DNA from: Pseudomonadota bacterium
GTDB lineage: Bacteria > Desulfobacterota > Binatia > Binatales > Binataceae
Length of the DNA stretch: 46,149 nucleotides
Assembly: GCA_021324455.1 (NCBI GenBank)
Contig: JAJPJA010000038.1
Location: 1-46,149, forward strand
Reading direction: 5' to 3'
Shown here: positions 14,514-23,209 of the stretch, in pieces
Layout of the letters: each line of letters starts with the position of its first letter
How positions within the stretch are numbered: position 1 is the stretch's first letter
Notes under the pieces: generated by a model
Seen by the model: only the letters and a program-made list of their open reading frames with translations
Told to the model about the DNA's origin: nothing
Database searches by the model: none
Translations under genes and position numbers: made by a program

Positions 14514-17417
14514 TCACACCTCTTCCCTGGGACGATAAACCTGGCGCAGATAAGTAATCGCGGGCAGCGTGTTGAGCGGCTCATCCAGCGCCTTGTAGGC
14601 GCGGTGGTGATGCTCGGTCCGCCGCTGCATCATCGCGCTGTGCTTGTCTTTCATGTCGCCGAAGGTAATCGCGCGCGACGGACATGCCTGCGCGCACGCC
14701 GGCACGATATCGCCGTCGCGCACCTTGCGGTCTTCCAGCTTGGCCTGCACTTCGGCGGCGACGATGCGCTGGACGCAGAACGTGCACTTCTCCATCACGC
14801 CGGCGCCGCGCACCGTGACGTCGGGATTGAGCTGCAGGTTGAGCGGCTCGGGCCATTGCGGCTTGAACCAGTTGAAGCGGCGCACCTTGTAGGGGCAGTT
14901 GTTCTCGCAGTAGCGGGTCCCGATGCAGCGATTGTAAACCTGCAGATTCAGCCCCTCATTGCTGTGCACCGCGGCGAACACCGGACATACCGGCTCGCAC
15001 GGCGCGTGCGAACAATGCTGACAGAGCATCGGCATCGTCAGCAGCGGCGGCGCGTCGGCGGTGGCCGGGATGTAGCGCTCCAGCCGGATCCACGACATCA
15101 GGTGCCCGCGCCTGACTTCTTCCTTGCCCACGAACGGGACGTTGTTCTCGGCATAGCAGGCCGCGATGCAGGCGCCGCATCCGGTGCAGGCGTTGAGGTC
15201 GATGGTCATGCCCCACTCGTGCACCGGGTATTCGACCGGCGGATAGGTTTCGTATGGTTCGGGATATGGCTCCTCCCACGGCGGCGGCTTGCTGCCCTGG
15301 GTGAATTCCGCGATGCTCATGGTCTCGACGATCGGCCGGGCGAGCATGCTGGAGGAATACAGCGGCGAGACCAGTTCGCGGCTGCGCCGGGTGGCGGCAG
15401 CCTTGATTGCCACCGTCATGCGCCCGGGCGGCAGAATCAGCCATGGATTGGCGCCGCGCAATTTCGCGTAGCGGCCGTAGCTGGTGTGTCCCTGCCCGAT
15501 GGGCACCGCGATTACCTCGGGATGGACGAAGTCGCTGATATGCGCCGGCAACTCGATGGCTCCGCCGGGCGCGGCCAGTCTGACGATGTCATTTTCCTTG
15601 ATGCCGAGCCGCTGCGCGGTGCCGGTATGGATGTCGGCCCACGCGTCCCATACGATCTGACTTACCGGCTCGGGAATCTCCTGCAGCCAGGGCTTGTCGG
15701 CGCCGCTCCCGTCATAGAGATAGATATGCGGATAGGCGGCCAGCGTCAGGTCCGGGCGATCGGCGGCTTCGGGCAATTCGATCGGTTTAGCGAAGACTTC
15801 CGGGCGCAGCGCCGCCGCCGCCGCGTTGACCTGGCGGAAATCTCCTCCCTGGCGCAGCGAGCGATCCCAGAAATCGTCGAAACTCTCGCTCCCAGGCTGA
15901 TTTTTGAATCTGTGCGCCCAAACCTGGCGCACCGCGCTTTGCGTATCCTCGAATTCGGGCGCGCGATCTCTGGCCGCGCCCCGCGCCGACTCAAGCAGGA
16001 TGTCGCCCAGCGGGCGGCTGTAGACCACTCGGCTCATCGTCGGCTGACGCAGGGTGGAGATGCCCGGACGCGGCGCGCCGTCGCCCCAATCTTCCAGCCA
16101 GTGATTGATGGGCAGCAGCAGGTGAGCGTACTGCGCGGTTTCGTCGGGAACGCCGCCGCACCAGACCACCAGCGGCACTTTGCCCAGCGCCTCGGCAAAG
16201 CGCGCCTGCAGCGGCATCGAGAACACCGGGTTGGCGTGCGCAATCACCGCGACCTTGATGTTTCCCTGATGCATCGCCTCGATCACGGCGCCCGGTTCAG
16301 CGGCGGCCGGAGGTTGGGCTGAGGGGGCGAAAGTAACCGTCCTGCCGATATTGCCGGTCACCGCGTTGAGCATCCACGCCGCCGCGTGGGCGGCGTCATC
16401 GTCGGTGCCCGCCAGCGCCAGCGCGCCTTGCGCCTGCGCGAACTCGCGCGCCATCCGCTCGATCATTCCGGCGCTGACGCCCGATTGGTCGGCGATGGCA
16501 TGGGGGTCGTAGGCGGCGGCGAATTTCTTCACCGCGCCCGGATCGATGCCCTGCGGCGGACGCACCAGGTTGTGGTCGAGCATCACGCGCAGCATCGCCA
16601 AAGCCACCGCCGCTTCATGCTGGGGGCGGCAGGCCAACCACTGATCGCATCTGGCCGCGGTCATGCTCATGCGCGTGCCGACGTAGTAGGCGGTTCCGAA
16701 TCGCACCTCGCCGTCCTTTGTGGAAGGGATGCGGAACTCCGCGTACTGGCGCGCCAGTTCGACCGGCGAATACCAGGTCTCCAAAAAATCGGCGCCCAGC
16801 GACAACAGCGTCCGGGCGCGATCGATGCGGTAAAGCGGCGTGAGATCCTGGCCGAAACAATACCTGATCAGGTTGCGCTCGCGCGCGGAATCGATCGGCG
16901 CGTACACCATGCGCATGCGCGAGTTCACCGCTCCCATCCATCGGGCAACAATCTCTTCGTACGCCGGGCCCATCGGCGGACCGATAAACGCGACCTGGTT
17001 GGGACCGGCGGCGCCCAGCGCTTTGCCCAACTGCGCCATCGCGTCGTCCCACTGGACCGGGTTGATCAGGTGGTCGGCGCCGCGCCGATGCGGCCGTTGG
17101 AGGCGGTCGGGATTGTACAGGCCCTGCAGCGCCGATTGTCCGCGCGCGCACAGCGCGCCGGCACCGATCGGATCGACCGGATTGCCTTCCAGTTTGATCA
17201 CGCGGCCTTCGCGCACGCGCGCCACCACGCCGCATCCGGCCGGACATTCGTTGCATGCAGTGGCATAGAAGCTGGGCACGCCCGGGATAACGTTTTCGTC
17301 CGGGATGACATAGGGAATCAGATGGCGCGCGGCCGGCTTGCATCCGGGAACCGCGGCGGCGGCGCCGGTGGCCGCGGCCAGTTTCAGAAAGGAGCGTCTG
17401 GAAACCTCAGGAGCCAT
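14514..17417 (-). CDS. actB: Alternative complex III Fe-S / molybdopterin-fold subunit ActB
   Basis: A 967-residue fusion of a molybdopterin-oxidoreductase-like domain (about 45-700) and a multi-cluster ferredoxin domain (about 735-930). Export is by a Tat signal (RRSFLK, residues 7-12), with PGC at residue 26 resembling a lipobox. The ferredoxin part has 15 cluster Cys: CTGCGACIAAC, CQHCSHAPCEPVC, CIGTRYCENNC, CTFC and CAQAC. Thr replaces one Cys in CIGT, which fits the three [4Fe-4S] plus one [3Fe-4S] of characterised ActB proteins. An N-terminal C55-x2-C58-x3-C62-x27-C90 motif is also kept. GAGGGA lies 7 bases before the ATG. It moves electrons from ActC to heme subunits. Confidence 0.95.
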   Translation of the reverse strand: MAPEVSRRSFLKLAAATGAAAAVPGCKPAARHLIPYVIPDENVIPGVPSFYATACNECPAGCGVVARVREGRVIKLEGNPVDPIGAGALCARGQSALQGLYNPDRLQRPHRRGADHLINPVQWDDAMAQLGKALGAAGPNQVAFIGPPMGPAYEEIVARWMGAVNSRMRMVYAPIDSARERNLIRYCFGQDLTPLYRIDRARTLLSLGADFLETWYSPVELARQYAEFRIPSTKDGEVRFGTAYYVGTRMSMTAARCDQWLACRPQHEAAVALAMLRVMLDHNLVRPPQGIDPGAVKKFAAAYDPHAIADQSGVSAGMIERMAREFAQAQGALALAGTDDDAAHAAAWMLNAVTGNIGRTVTFAPSAQPPAAAEPGAVIEAMHQGNIKVAVIAHANPVFSMPLQARFAEALGKVPLVVWCGGVPDETAQYAHLLLPINHWLEDWGDGAPRPGISTLRQPTMSRVVYSRPLGDILLESARGAARDRAPEFEDTQSAVRQVWAHRFKNQPGSESFDDFWDRSLRQGGDFRQVNAAAAALRPEVFAKPIELPEAADRPDLTLAAYPHIYLYDGSGADKPWLQEIPEPVSQIVWDAWADIHTGTAQRLGIKENDIVRLAAPGGAIELPAHISDFVHPEVIAVPIGQGHTSYGRYAKLRGANPWLILPPGRMTVAIKAAATRRSRELVSPLYSSSMLARPIVETMSIAEFTQGSKPPPWEEPYPEPYETYPPVEYPVHEWGMTIDLNACTGCGACIAACYAENNVPFVGKEEVRRGHLMSWIRLERYIPATADAPPLLTMPMLCQHCSHAPCEPVCPVFAAVHSNEGLNLQVYNRCIGTRYCENNCPYKVRRFNWFKPQWPEPLNLQLNPDVTVRGAGVMEKCTFCVQRIVAAEVQAKLEDRKVRDGDIVPACAQACPSRAITFGDMKDKHSAMMQRRTEHHHRAYKALDEPLNTLPAITYLRQVYRPREEV

Positions 17418-17490
17418 TAAGTTTCCCTCTTCAAAGCCTGGTCTTATCCAAGTCGAGCGTCACCCGATTCGCGCAGCCTGCGGTTCGAGA

Positions 17491-18006
17491 TCAGTAGTGG
17501 CAGGTCGAGCATTCGATACTCACATGCCGCTGGGTATGACAGTTAAGACAAAAGCCCATATTGATTTCGAACACCGGCGTCACCCGATCCATGGTTTCCA
17601 CCGGACCGTGACAGCGCTGGCATGCGAGGCCCGCCTTGATGTGCGGCGAATGATAAAAGCGCACGAAGTCGGGCAGCGTATAAACCCGATTCCAGCGGAT
17701 TTCGAAGGCCGCCTGCCGGCGGTCGATCCAAGGCTTGCGCACCGCCTGCAGCGCCACCTGCTCGGCCATGCTGGAATGGCATCCGACACAGCGCTGAATC
17801 GGCGGCACACCGGAGTTTTCCGACCGGCGCGCGTATTCGTGACAATACTGGCAGGGGATGCGGTTGATGCCGGCATGAATCCGATGGCTGAAGGGGACGG
17901 GCTGAACGACGTCGCTGCGCGGCAGCCACGGGCGCTGCGACAACAGGGCGGTTGTGACTCCGCCGATCAGGATCAGCACAGCTACCGCAACCGCGCCGTA
18001 CTTCAT
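17491..18006 (-). CDS. actA: Alternative complex III pentaheme cytochrome c subunit ActA
   Basis: A 171-residue protein with an N-terminal membrane anchor or signal (residues 4-22) and five CxxCH heme sites at Cys 52, 73, 129, 153 and 166 (CQYCH, CVGCH, CQRCH, CLNCH, CSTCH). Extra His residues at 41, 44, 119 and 122 could be distal ligands. The FSHRIHAG...IPCQYCH opening is typical of ActA. It is periplasmic and forms the heme wire of alternative complex III. The ATG at 18006 overlaps the upstream cytochrome c stop as ATGA. A 73-base gap before actB is the largest inside the complex III genes. Confidence 0.94.
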   Translation of the reverse strand: MKYGAVAVAVLILIGGVTTALLSQRPWLPRSDVVQPVPFSHRIHAGINRIPCQYCHEYARRSENSGVPPIQRCVGCHSSMAEQVALQAVRKPWIDRRQAAFEIRWNRVYTLPDFVRFYHSPHIKAGLACQRCHGPVETMDRVTPVFEINMGFCLNCHTQRHVSIECSTCHY

Positions 18007-18611
18007 TTCTGCGCGCCGCCCTCACCCTCAATTACGGGCGTATCGCCGGCAGGCGCGGGCAGCGGCGCTTCAGTGGCCGCGTGGGCCTGCCTGGCACGCG
18101 CCTGAAGCTGCGCCAACGAGATGTCCTCGGCGGCATTCTCGGTCAGCATCTGACCGTTCACATGCATGCCGTTGGCGTTGAGCAGATACGCGATCACGTC
18201 CCAGTAATCCTCGGCGCTGAGACTGGCCGGCTGATCGGCGGGCATCACCGCGGAGGAAAACTCATAAACGTCGCGCGCGGTGCGGAATTGAAAATGGCGC
18301 ATCCGCTGGTAAGGACGCGGGTCGAGCGGAAAGGCGCCGGGCGAGATCAGCGCCGGCGCGGTCATGCCGCGGTAGATGTCCCTGATGCCCTGGCCGTCGG
18401 GGCCGTGGCAGCGGGCGCAATTGAGGCGGAACAGATCGCGCCCTTTTTCCACCTGTTCGGCGGTGAAAGCCCGCGCCGGCGCATAGCCGATCAGTATAAG
18501 GCTTATCAGCAGCAGGCCCGTCCGGACGATTGAGGCAAGTCTCAGCAGGGTTGGAGGCGATCCGGGCGGACATTCAGCCGGCTTATGCGTGGTTTGTACG
18601 ATCATAAGCAT
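18003..18611 (-). CDS. Monoheme cytochrome c at the head of the complex III operon
   Basis: A 202-residue exported cytochrome. A signal segment TGLLLISLILIGYAPARA (residues 31-48) is followed by heme site C65-x2-C68-H69 (CARCH) and a later VMPADQP with the likely axial Met, then a polar Ala/Gln-rich tail. It precedes actA and overlaps it by four bases, so it is the first gene of the respiratory operon. It could be an extra electron carrier to the oxidase or an additional complex subunit. No Shine-Dalgarno is visible before the ATG at 18611 (or 18605). AT-rich CATAAATAAACC sits directly upstream, so a leaderless mRNA or a later start are both possible. Confidence 0.85.
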   Translation of the reverse strand: MLMIVQTTHKPAECPPGSPPTLLRLASIVRTGLLLISLILIGYAPARAFTAEQVEKGRDLFRLNCARCHGPDGQGIRDIYRGMTAPALISPGAFPLDPRPYQRMRHFQFRTARDVYEFSSAVMPADQPASLSAEDYWDVIAYLLNANGMHVNGQMLTENAAEDISLAQLQARARQAHAATEAPLPAPAGDTPVIEGEGGAQK

Positions 18612-19198
18612 GGTTTATTTATGGGTACGATGCGCGCCGGGATGCAAGTAACTTGTTCGGCTGGCAGCGCAATGAATTTGGGGGAGAGTGGATGGTGTTG
18701 AGCACGCGTACCTCCGTTCAGGCGGACCCCGCTTACCTCAATCAAGCGAAGCTGGGCGGTTTGGGTTCCAGCAAGGGCCGGTCGCGCCGGCCGGTCTCAA
18801 CTATCCAATTCTGCGCCCGCTGCTGTCATTGTCCGTTGTCTCTCAGACGCGGTGGCGGCGGGCAAACTGTGGAACGCTGTCCAGCTACATACGCTACGCC
18901 TTTGCCGATGCTTTCACAAACCACTATTGGGCGGCGGAAAATCCGCCAGCGCCGTGCGATCAGCGCACAGTATAATCACAAAGCTATTGAGCAGTACTCA
19001 TTGCGCCTGTCTTCGCTTTTGCCGCAATCCACTTCGCATCAATCGAAGCGGCGTCAGCCGGCGGCGGATTAGCTACCGACATGCAAGGCAAGTAAGGCTG
19101 GTAAAGCGATGCGCGGGAGGGCGTGAGTATAAAAAGCCGCGGCGGCCGCGGATTAGCTCCACGGCCGCACGCAGTGCTTCACCGTGACGCAAAGCTCA
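18612..19198. other. Gene-free region upstream of the respiratory operon
   Basis: About 590 bases without a convincing gene. Short plus-strand frames (e.g. 18653-19072) lack family motifs and ribosome sites. Three small hairpins are visible: GGCCGG/CCGGCC (18776-18792), GGCGG/CCGCC (18933-18947) and GTGCG/CGCAC (18954-18968). The operon promoter should lie near 18615-18680 on the minus strand; TTGCAT followed about 18 bases later by CATAAA is only a weak candidate. Confidence 0.5.
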
Positions 19199-20080
19199 TC
19201 AGGACGGACGGCGGATTTTGCTCCGCGGCACCGGCAGACCGGGGATGTCGGTGCGCGTCTTGTACACCGTTCCACTGTGGCCGCCGCCCTTGGCACACAC
19301 CACAATCAAATCGCGCATGTCGCTTCCGCCGAATACCAGCGTCACCGGCTTCTTAGTCGGCGCCTCGAACTGACGATCGATCGAACCGTCAGGATTGAAC
19401 CGAATCAGCATCCCCCCGAACAGTCCCGGCGCCCACACTCCGCCCTGTGCGTCCACCGCCATCCCGTCCGGCCATCCCCACTCGTCCTGGTAGCGCGCGA
19501 ACACGCGCCGCTCGGTCAGCCGCCGCTCGGGCGTGACGTTGTAGGCGAAAATCAGCCGGGCGAAGGCGTCGACGTGATACAGCGTCCTGCCGTCGGGACT
19601 GAAGCCCATCCCATTGCTCAACTCCAGGCCGCCCTCATAGGCCAGCGTCACCTTGCCGCTGGGGTCGATACGGTAAACATCGCCGGGATCGACTTCGCCC
19701 AGGCCGTCGGGTCTTTTCCCCGGACGCGGATTGGTGCTGCCCACGAACACGCTGCCGTCGCTATCGACCGTCAGGTCGTTGAAGCCATGGGTCAGCTTGC
19801 CGGGATAGCTCTTGAGGATGTCGGTGAGCTGGCCGGTTTTGAGATCGAAGTAGGCCACGCTCGGACCCGATACGATTAGGCCGCCGTCTTCGGTAAACGC
19901 CATCCCGCCCACGCTCTTGCGGCTGGTGGGAATGACGTTCTCGGGCTGGCCGCCGGGTGCGACGCGAAACACGCCGCCGCCGGTGATGTCGGAGAAATAG
20001 ACTACGCCGTGGTCGTCGACGCGGGGGGCTTCGAGCAGTCCGAAACCCGTCGCGATCGCCTCATATTGCAGCTTTTCCAC
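19199..20080 (-). CDS. SMP-30/gluconolactonase-like six-bladed beta-propeller hydrolase
   Basis: A 293-residue protein with the SMP-30/regucalcin metal-site pattern: Glu in LLEAPRVDD near the N-terminus, Asn in HGFNDLTVDSDG, Asn in ELSNGMGFSPDG and Asp in WPDGMAVDA. These four residues hold the divalent metal in the family, which opens lactones or hydrolyses esters. The GTG at 20080 is chosen because AAGGAG lies 7 bases before it; a GTG at 20113 has no such site. It follows an LLM oxidoreductase gene by 54 bases, so a lactone made by an oxidation (Baeyer-Villiger-like) step could be its substrate. That pairing is inference. Confidence 0.85.
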   Translation of the reverse strand: MEKLQYEAIATGFGLLEAPRVDDHGVVYFSDITGGGVFRVAPGGQPENVIPTSRKSVGGMAFTEDGGLIVSGPSVAYFDLKTGQLTDILKSYPGKLTHGFNDLTVDSDGSVFVGSTNPRPGKRPDGLGEVDPGDVYRIDPSGKVTLAYEGGLELSNGMGFSPDGRTLYHVDAFARLIFAYNVTPERRLTERRVFARYQDEWGWPDGMAVDAQGGVWAPGLFGGMLIRFNPDGSIDRQFEAPTKKPVTLVFGGSDMRDLIVVCAKGGGHSGTVYKTRTDIPGLPVPRSKIRRPS

Positions 20081-20103
20081 AACCTGGCTCCTTGCCGGAC
20101 AGA

Positions 20104-20120
20104 CGCGCCCCACGGGCGCG
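20104..20120. terminator. Terminator-like hairpin between LLM and SMP-30 genes
   Basis: A perfect 7-bp stem CGCGCCC/GGGCGCG has a 3-base loop (CAC) and lies in the 54-bp gap after the LLM stop. On the minus strand no T-tract follows, so full termination is doubtful; it could lower read-through or protect the upstream mRNA end. Confidence 0.35.
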
Positions 20121-20134
20121 CCGCTTTGTTCGAG

Positions 20135-20989
20135 CTAGAGAAACTTCGATACCAGCTTGCCATGCACGCTGCGCAGCGCGCCCAGCGAATCGCGCGCGAC
20201 CAGCTCGGTGGAGGGCAGCACGCGCTCGACTCCCGCCTCTTCCAGACGGCGGATATCGTCCACGGTCAAGCCCTGCCATTGCGCGCCGAAGGTAATCTCC
20301 AGCGGCTTTTTGCGCTGATAGCCTTTTTCGATCTCGCGCAGCTTTTTGATCAACGCCAGCGCGTCGTTGAGATTTTTCGACAGCCCGTACCAGCCGTCGC
20401 CCAGCCGCGCCGCGCGTTTCATCGCCGGCTCCGTATTGCCGCCGATGATGAACGGCGGATGCGGCTGCTGGATGGTCTTGGGCGCGAAGTAAAAGCCCCC
20501 GGTCTTAACCGTCTTGCCCTCGTATGACGGCACTTCCTGCGTGAACAGCGCCTCCATCAGCTTAAGCGCTTCGTTGTTGCGCCGGGCGCGATTGTCCCAG
20601 TCCTCGCCCACCCATTCGAATTCCTCCTTTAACCATCCGACCCCGACGCCGAACAGGAAGCGTCCGTTGGAGAGCTGGTCGAGCGACGCCACCAGCTTGG
20701 CGACCACGAACGGGTTGCGCAGCGGCAGCACGTAAACGCCGGTGCCGAACTTGATCGTGGTGGTCACCGCGGAGAGGTAGGCAAAGACCATCAACGGCTC
20801 GTGGATGGCGGAATCGGCGCGCACCGGCGGCAGGCCTTTGGGGTCGTAAGGATAGGTCGATTTGAACTGGGTGGGAAAGCCGATGTGCTCGCCCATCCAG
20901 GCGGACTCGAAACCCAGTTCCTCCGCCAGCTTCGCGTTGGCCGCCAGATCCTCGCCCCGGCGCTGCCACAAGAATGCACCAAATTTCAT
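20135..20989 (-). CDS. LLM-class (F420-dependent type) oxidoreductase
   Basis: A 284-residue luciferase-like TIM-barrel protein. It has KLAEELGFESAWMGEHI near the N-terminus, TGVYVLPLRNPFVVAK, LDQLSNGRFLFGVGVGW and PPFIIGGNTEPAMKRAARLG, all standard for the family that uses F420 or FMN. The ATG at 20989 is preferred over GTG 20998 because the upstream GGAGTGAGG fits it better. It lies between a CocE-type hydrolase (148 bases upstream) and an SMP-30 protein, all on the minus strand. Cofactor and substrate cannot be told from sequence alone; no F420 biosynthesis gene is in this window. It is a paralogue of the gene at 31581-32525. Confidence 0.88.
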   Translation of the reverse strand: MKFGAFLWQRRGEDLAANAKLAEELGFESAWMGEHIGFPTQFKSTYPYDPKGLPPVRADSAIHEPLMVFAYLSAVTTTIKFGTGVYVLPLRNPFVVAKLVASLDQLSNGRFLFGVGVGWLKEEFEWVGEDWDNRARRNNEALKLMEALFTQEVPSYEGKTVKTGGFYFAPKTIQQPHPPFIIGGNTEPAMKRAARLGDGWYGLSKNLNDALALIKKLREIEKGYQRKKPLEITFGAQWQGLTVDDIRRLEEAGVERVLPSTELVARDSLGALRSVHGKLVSKFL

Positions 20990-21097
20990 CGTCCTCACTC
21001 CTTCCTGCGGGATGCGGCCATGCGATCTTTGGGAACGCCCTCACACAACGATCCGATAAGCCGCCCCTGCGGTGGGCCAATCGTGCGACATTTGACC

Positions 21098-21126
21098 TCG
21101 CCGCGCAACCCGAAATGCCGCGGCGA
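21098..21126. terminator. Hairpin downstream of the CocE-like gene
   Basis: An 8-bp stem TCGCCGCG/CGCGGCGA (21098-21105, 21119-21126) with a 13-base loop, starting 11 bases beyond the CocE stop on the minus strand. There is no T-tract. It is a possible weak terminator or mRNA 3'-end structure. Confidence 0.3.
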
Positions 21127-21136
21127 CGCCCTGAAA

Positions 21137-22882
21137 TCAGCGCGGAATGATCGGCAGGATCAGACGCGAGGGATAGCGCTCGTCATGAAACACGGTCTGC
21201 CGCGCCGGACGGATTTCGGCGTCGGCAAACAAGTCGTGCCCGGTGTTCTGATTGCGGTCGTAGCGCGGGAAGTTGCTCGACGAAACCTCCAGGCGTATGC
21301 GATGCCCCGCTTTGAATACGTAGCTGGTCGACCACAGGTCCACCGTGTATTCATACACCGCGCCGGGAATAATCAGGGACGGCGCCTCGAGCGAGTCGCG
21401 AAAGCGCGCGCGCACGATTCCCTCGACGATGTTGTGCGCGTAGCCGCCGGGCCGCACGTCGATCAGTTTGGCGGTGAAATCCGTGTCCGGCGCGGTGCTG
21501 GCGGCGTAGAGTTTGAGCACCACCGGCCCGGTCACCTCCAGCTCGCGCTCCAGCACGCCGCCGGTGTAGACCAGCACGTCGTTGCGTTCTTCGACCGCGG
21601 CCTGATTGCGCACGCCGTTGCCGGGACCGATATAGTTGCCGCCGCAGGTCGGCACCGGATCGGCCGGATCGTAAATGTAGTTATCGGCGGGATCGCGGGG
21701 CGGTACGGTCATCGAAAGGCGTCCGCCGCCGCGGATCGAATTCGCGTCGCCGCCGCTGGACAGATAGACCGGCGTGAAAACGGTGCGCGCCAGCGGCCAT
21801 TCGCGCTCATCGCGCCAGAGGTTATCGCCCATCACGAAGATGCGCACCGGCGGCTCCTCGTCCACGCCGTTGCTGACGCCCTTCAGATGGTAATCGAACC
21901 AGCGCAACTGGATCGCATGCAAATCGATCAAGGCGTTGGGGCCGAAATCGATCTCGCCGGTGCCGCGCGAGCTGGGTTTGGAATAGGGCACCAGATGCGC
22001 CCACGGGCCCATCAGCAGCCGCTGTCCGGCGCGCGCCGCTTGGTTCATCGCGCGCTCGCGAATCGTGGCGAACATCCTGACCGTGTCGTAGGCGAACATG
22101 TCGTACCACGATCCGACATGCAGGATCGGCGCGGCGACGCCCTGAGCATGACGGCCCAGGTCGGCCGCCTGCCAGTACGGACCGTAGCGCGAATGCGCCA
22201 TCATCTCGGCGCAAAACGGCGCGCAATCGCGCAGCCGCTCGCCCCAGTCGCGCAGCGGCAGATGCTCGATCGCGGCGGGCGTCAGCGGCGATCTGATGTC
22301 GGAGGGGTCGCTCAGATACCGCGCGATCGCCGGCCAGCGCTGCTCGAACCGCCCCTGACGCATCAGGGTCTCGCGCGCCATCATGATGAAATACTTGAGC
22401 CGGTACGCCAGCTCGAACACGCCGCGCCGCCAGATCGAGTTTTCGAAATAGCTGGTCGATCCCGATACCGGGCACTGGGCGCGCAGATGCGGCGGGTGCG
22501 CCGCCGCCATCGCATACTGCACCACCGCCATGTAGGACTGCCCGACAGTGCCGACGCGGCCGTCCGACCACGGCAAGCGCGCCGCCCATTGGATGGTGTC
22601 GTAGCCGTCTTGCGCCTCGCGCAGGAAGGGATAGAACTCCCCCTCAGAAGCGAAGCGGCCGCGCGTATCCTGCACCACGACGACATATCCGCGCGGCGGG
22701 AAGTAGAGCTTTTCGGTCAGCGCGTTGTCGCCGCTTTTGTCGTACGGAGTGCGGATCACCAGCACCGGAAACCGGCCCGGCGCCGCCGGACGGTAGACGT
22801 CGGCGTAAAGCGCCGCGCCGTCGCGCGCGCGCATCGGCAGGTTTTTTTCGACCGCGACCGTAAAAATCGCTTCGCTGGACAT
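21137..22882 (-). CDS. CocE/NonD family alpha/beta hydrolase
   Basis: A 581-residue enzyme of the cocaine-esterase / X-Pro dipeptidyl-peptidase-like family. The nucleophile elbow is GQSYM (Ser116), the acid probably lies in WYDMFAYDT, and the His in GPWAHLVP. Early VLVIRTPYDKSG and VVQDTRGRFASEGEF are family blocks, and the C-terminal third (YTVDLWSTSYVFKAGHRIRL) is the jelly-roll domain. It hydrolyses esters or amides, probably in the cytosol since no signal is seen. The frame extends to a TTG at 22966; ATG 22882 is chosen because homology begins after it, though its ribosome site is poor. It is probably the first gene of a unit with the LLM and SMP-30 genes. Confidence 0.88.
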   Translation of the reverse strand: MSSEAIFTVAVEKNLPMRARDGAALYADVYRPAAPGRFPVLVIRTPYDKSGDNALTEKLYFPPRGYVVVVQDTRGRFASEGEFYPFLREAQDGYDTIQWAARLPWSDGRVGTVGQSYMAVVQYAMAAAHPPHLRAQCPVSGSTSYFENSIWRRGVFELAYRLKYFIMMARETLMRQGRFEQRWPAIARYLSDPSDIRSPLTPAAIEHLPLRDWGERLRDCAPFCAEMMAHSRYGPYWQAADLGRHAQGVAAPILHVGSWYDMFAYDTVRMFATIRERAMNQAARAGQRLLMGPWAHLVPYSKPSSRGTGEIDFGPNALIDLHAIQLRWFDYHLKGVSNGVDEEPPVRIFVMGDNLWRDEREWPLARTVFTPVYLSSGGDANSIRGGGRLSMTVPPRDPADNYIYDPADPVPTCGGNYIGPGNGVRNQAAVEERNDVLVYTGGVLERELEVTGPVVLKLYAASTAPDTDFTAKLIDVRPGGYAHNIVEGIVRARFRDSLEAPSLIIPGAVYEYTVDLWSTSYVFKAGHRIRLEVSSSNFPRYDRNQNTGHDLFADAEIRPARQTVFHDERYPSRLILPIIPR

Positions 22883-23020
22883 AAGCTTCGGCGTTCGCTG
22901 TGCCGCCCCGGCCAATATGGTCCGCCCGACGATCGGCGGGCAAGCGGCACCGCTTGCGATAGACAAAATACGCGGCGCGGGAGCATCCTCAGTGATGCAT
23001 CACCGCCAACGGATGCCGTT

Positions 23021-23170
23021 ATGGACCCGGGCTTGAAAGGCAAGACCGCACTGGTGCCGGGCCACAAAGGACCGGGCCGCGCTGGCGCCGCGTTTCTGGC
23101 CGGTCACCCGGCGCGGTATATTAGCGGCTCTACGATCCGGCTGCACGGCGGCTCGATGCGGTCGCCTTGA
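23021..23170 (+). pseudogene. Internally deleted short-chain dehydrogenase remnant
   Basis: A 49-codon frame starts MDPGLKGKTALVPGHKGPGR, an evident decay of the SDR N-terminus (normally KTALVTG-x3-GIGR). It jumps directly to AAFLAGHPARYISGSTIRLH and GGSMRSP, the SDR C-terminus (normally FLAS-x-A-x-YITG-x2-I-x-V-DGG). About 200 residues, including the catalytic Ser-Tyr-Lys core, are missing at the join near 23085. The first glycine motif is mutated and no ribosome site is seen. It lies just before the dioxygenase gene, on the same strand. It is the tail of a long frame antisense to the CocE gene, whose remainder is not real. Confidence 0.75.
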
Positions 23171-23209
23171 GTGGGAGAATGCTGAAGGGCACAGACCCGG
23201 AGGAGCATC

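Noticed and set aside
14604..16322. Plus-strand open frame of 572 codons
   Set aside because: Antisense to actB; composition is Arg/His-rich as expected for a shadow in GC-rich DNA, with no family motifs.
18653..19072. Plus-strand 139-codon frame in the gene-free region
   Set aside because: No ribosome site, no recognisable motif and Ser/Arg/Gln-rich composition.
22840..22848. Run of seven T within the CocE region
   Set aside because: It is inside the CocE coding sequence on the opposite strand and has no stem before it.
20801..23170. Plus-strand open frame of 789 codons
   Set aside because: It is antisense to the CocE and LLM genes, which carry clear catalytic motifs. Only its last 49 codons are meaningful, as an SDR remnant.
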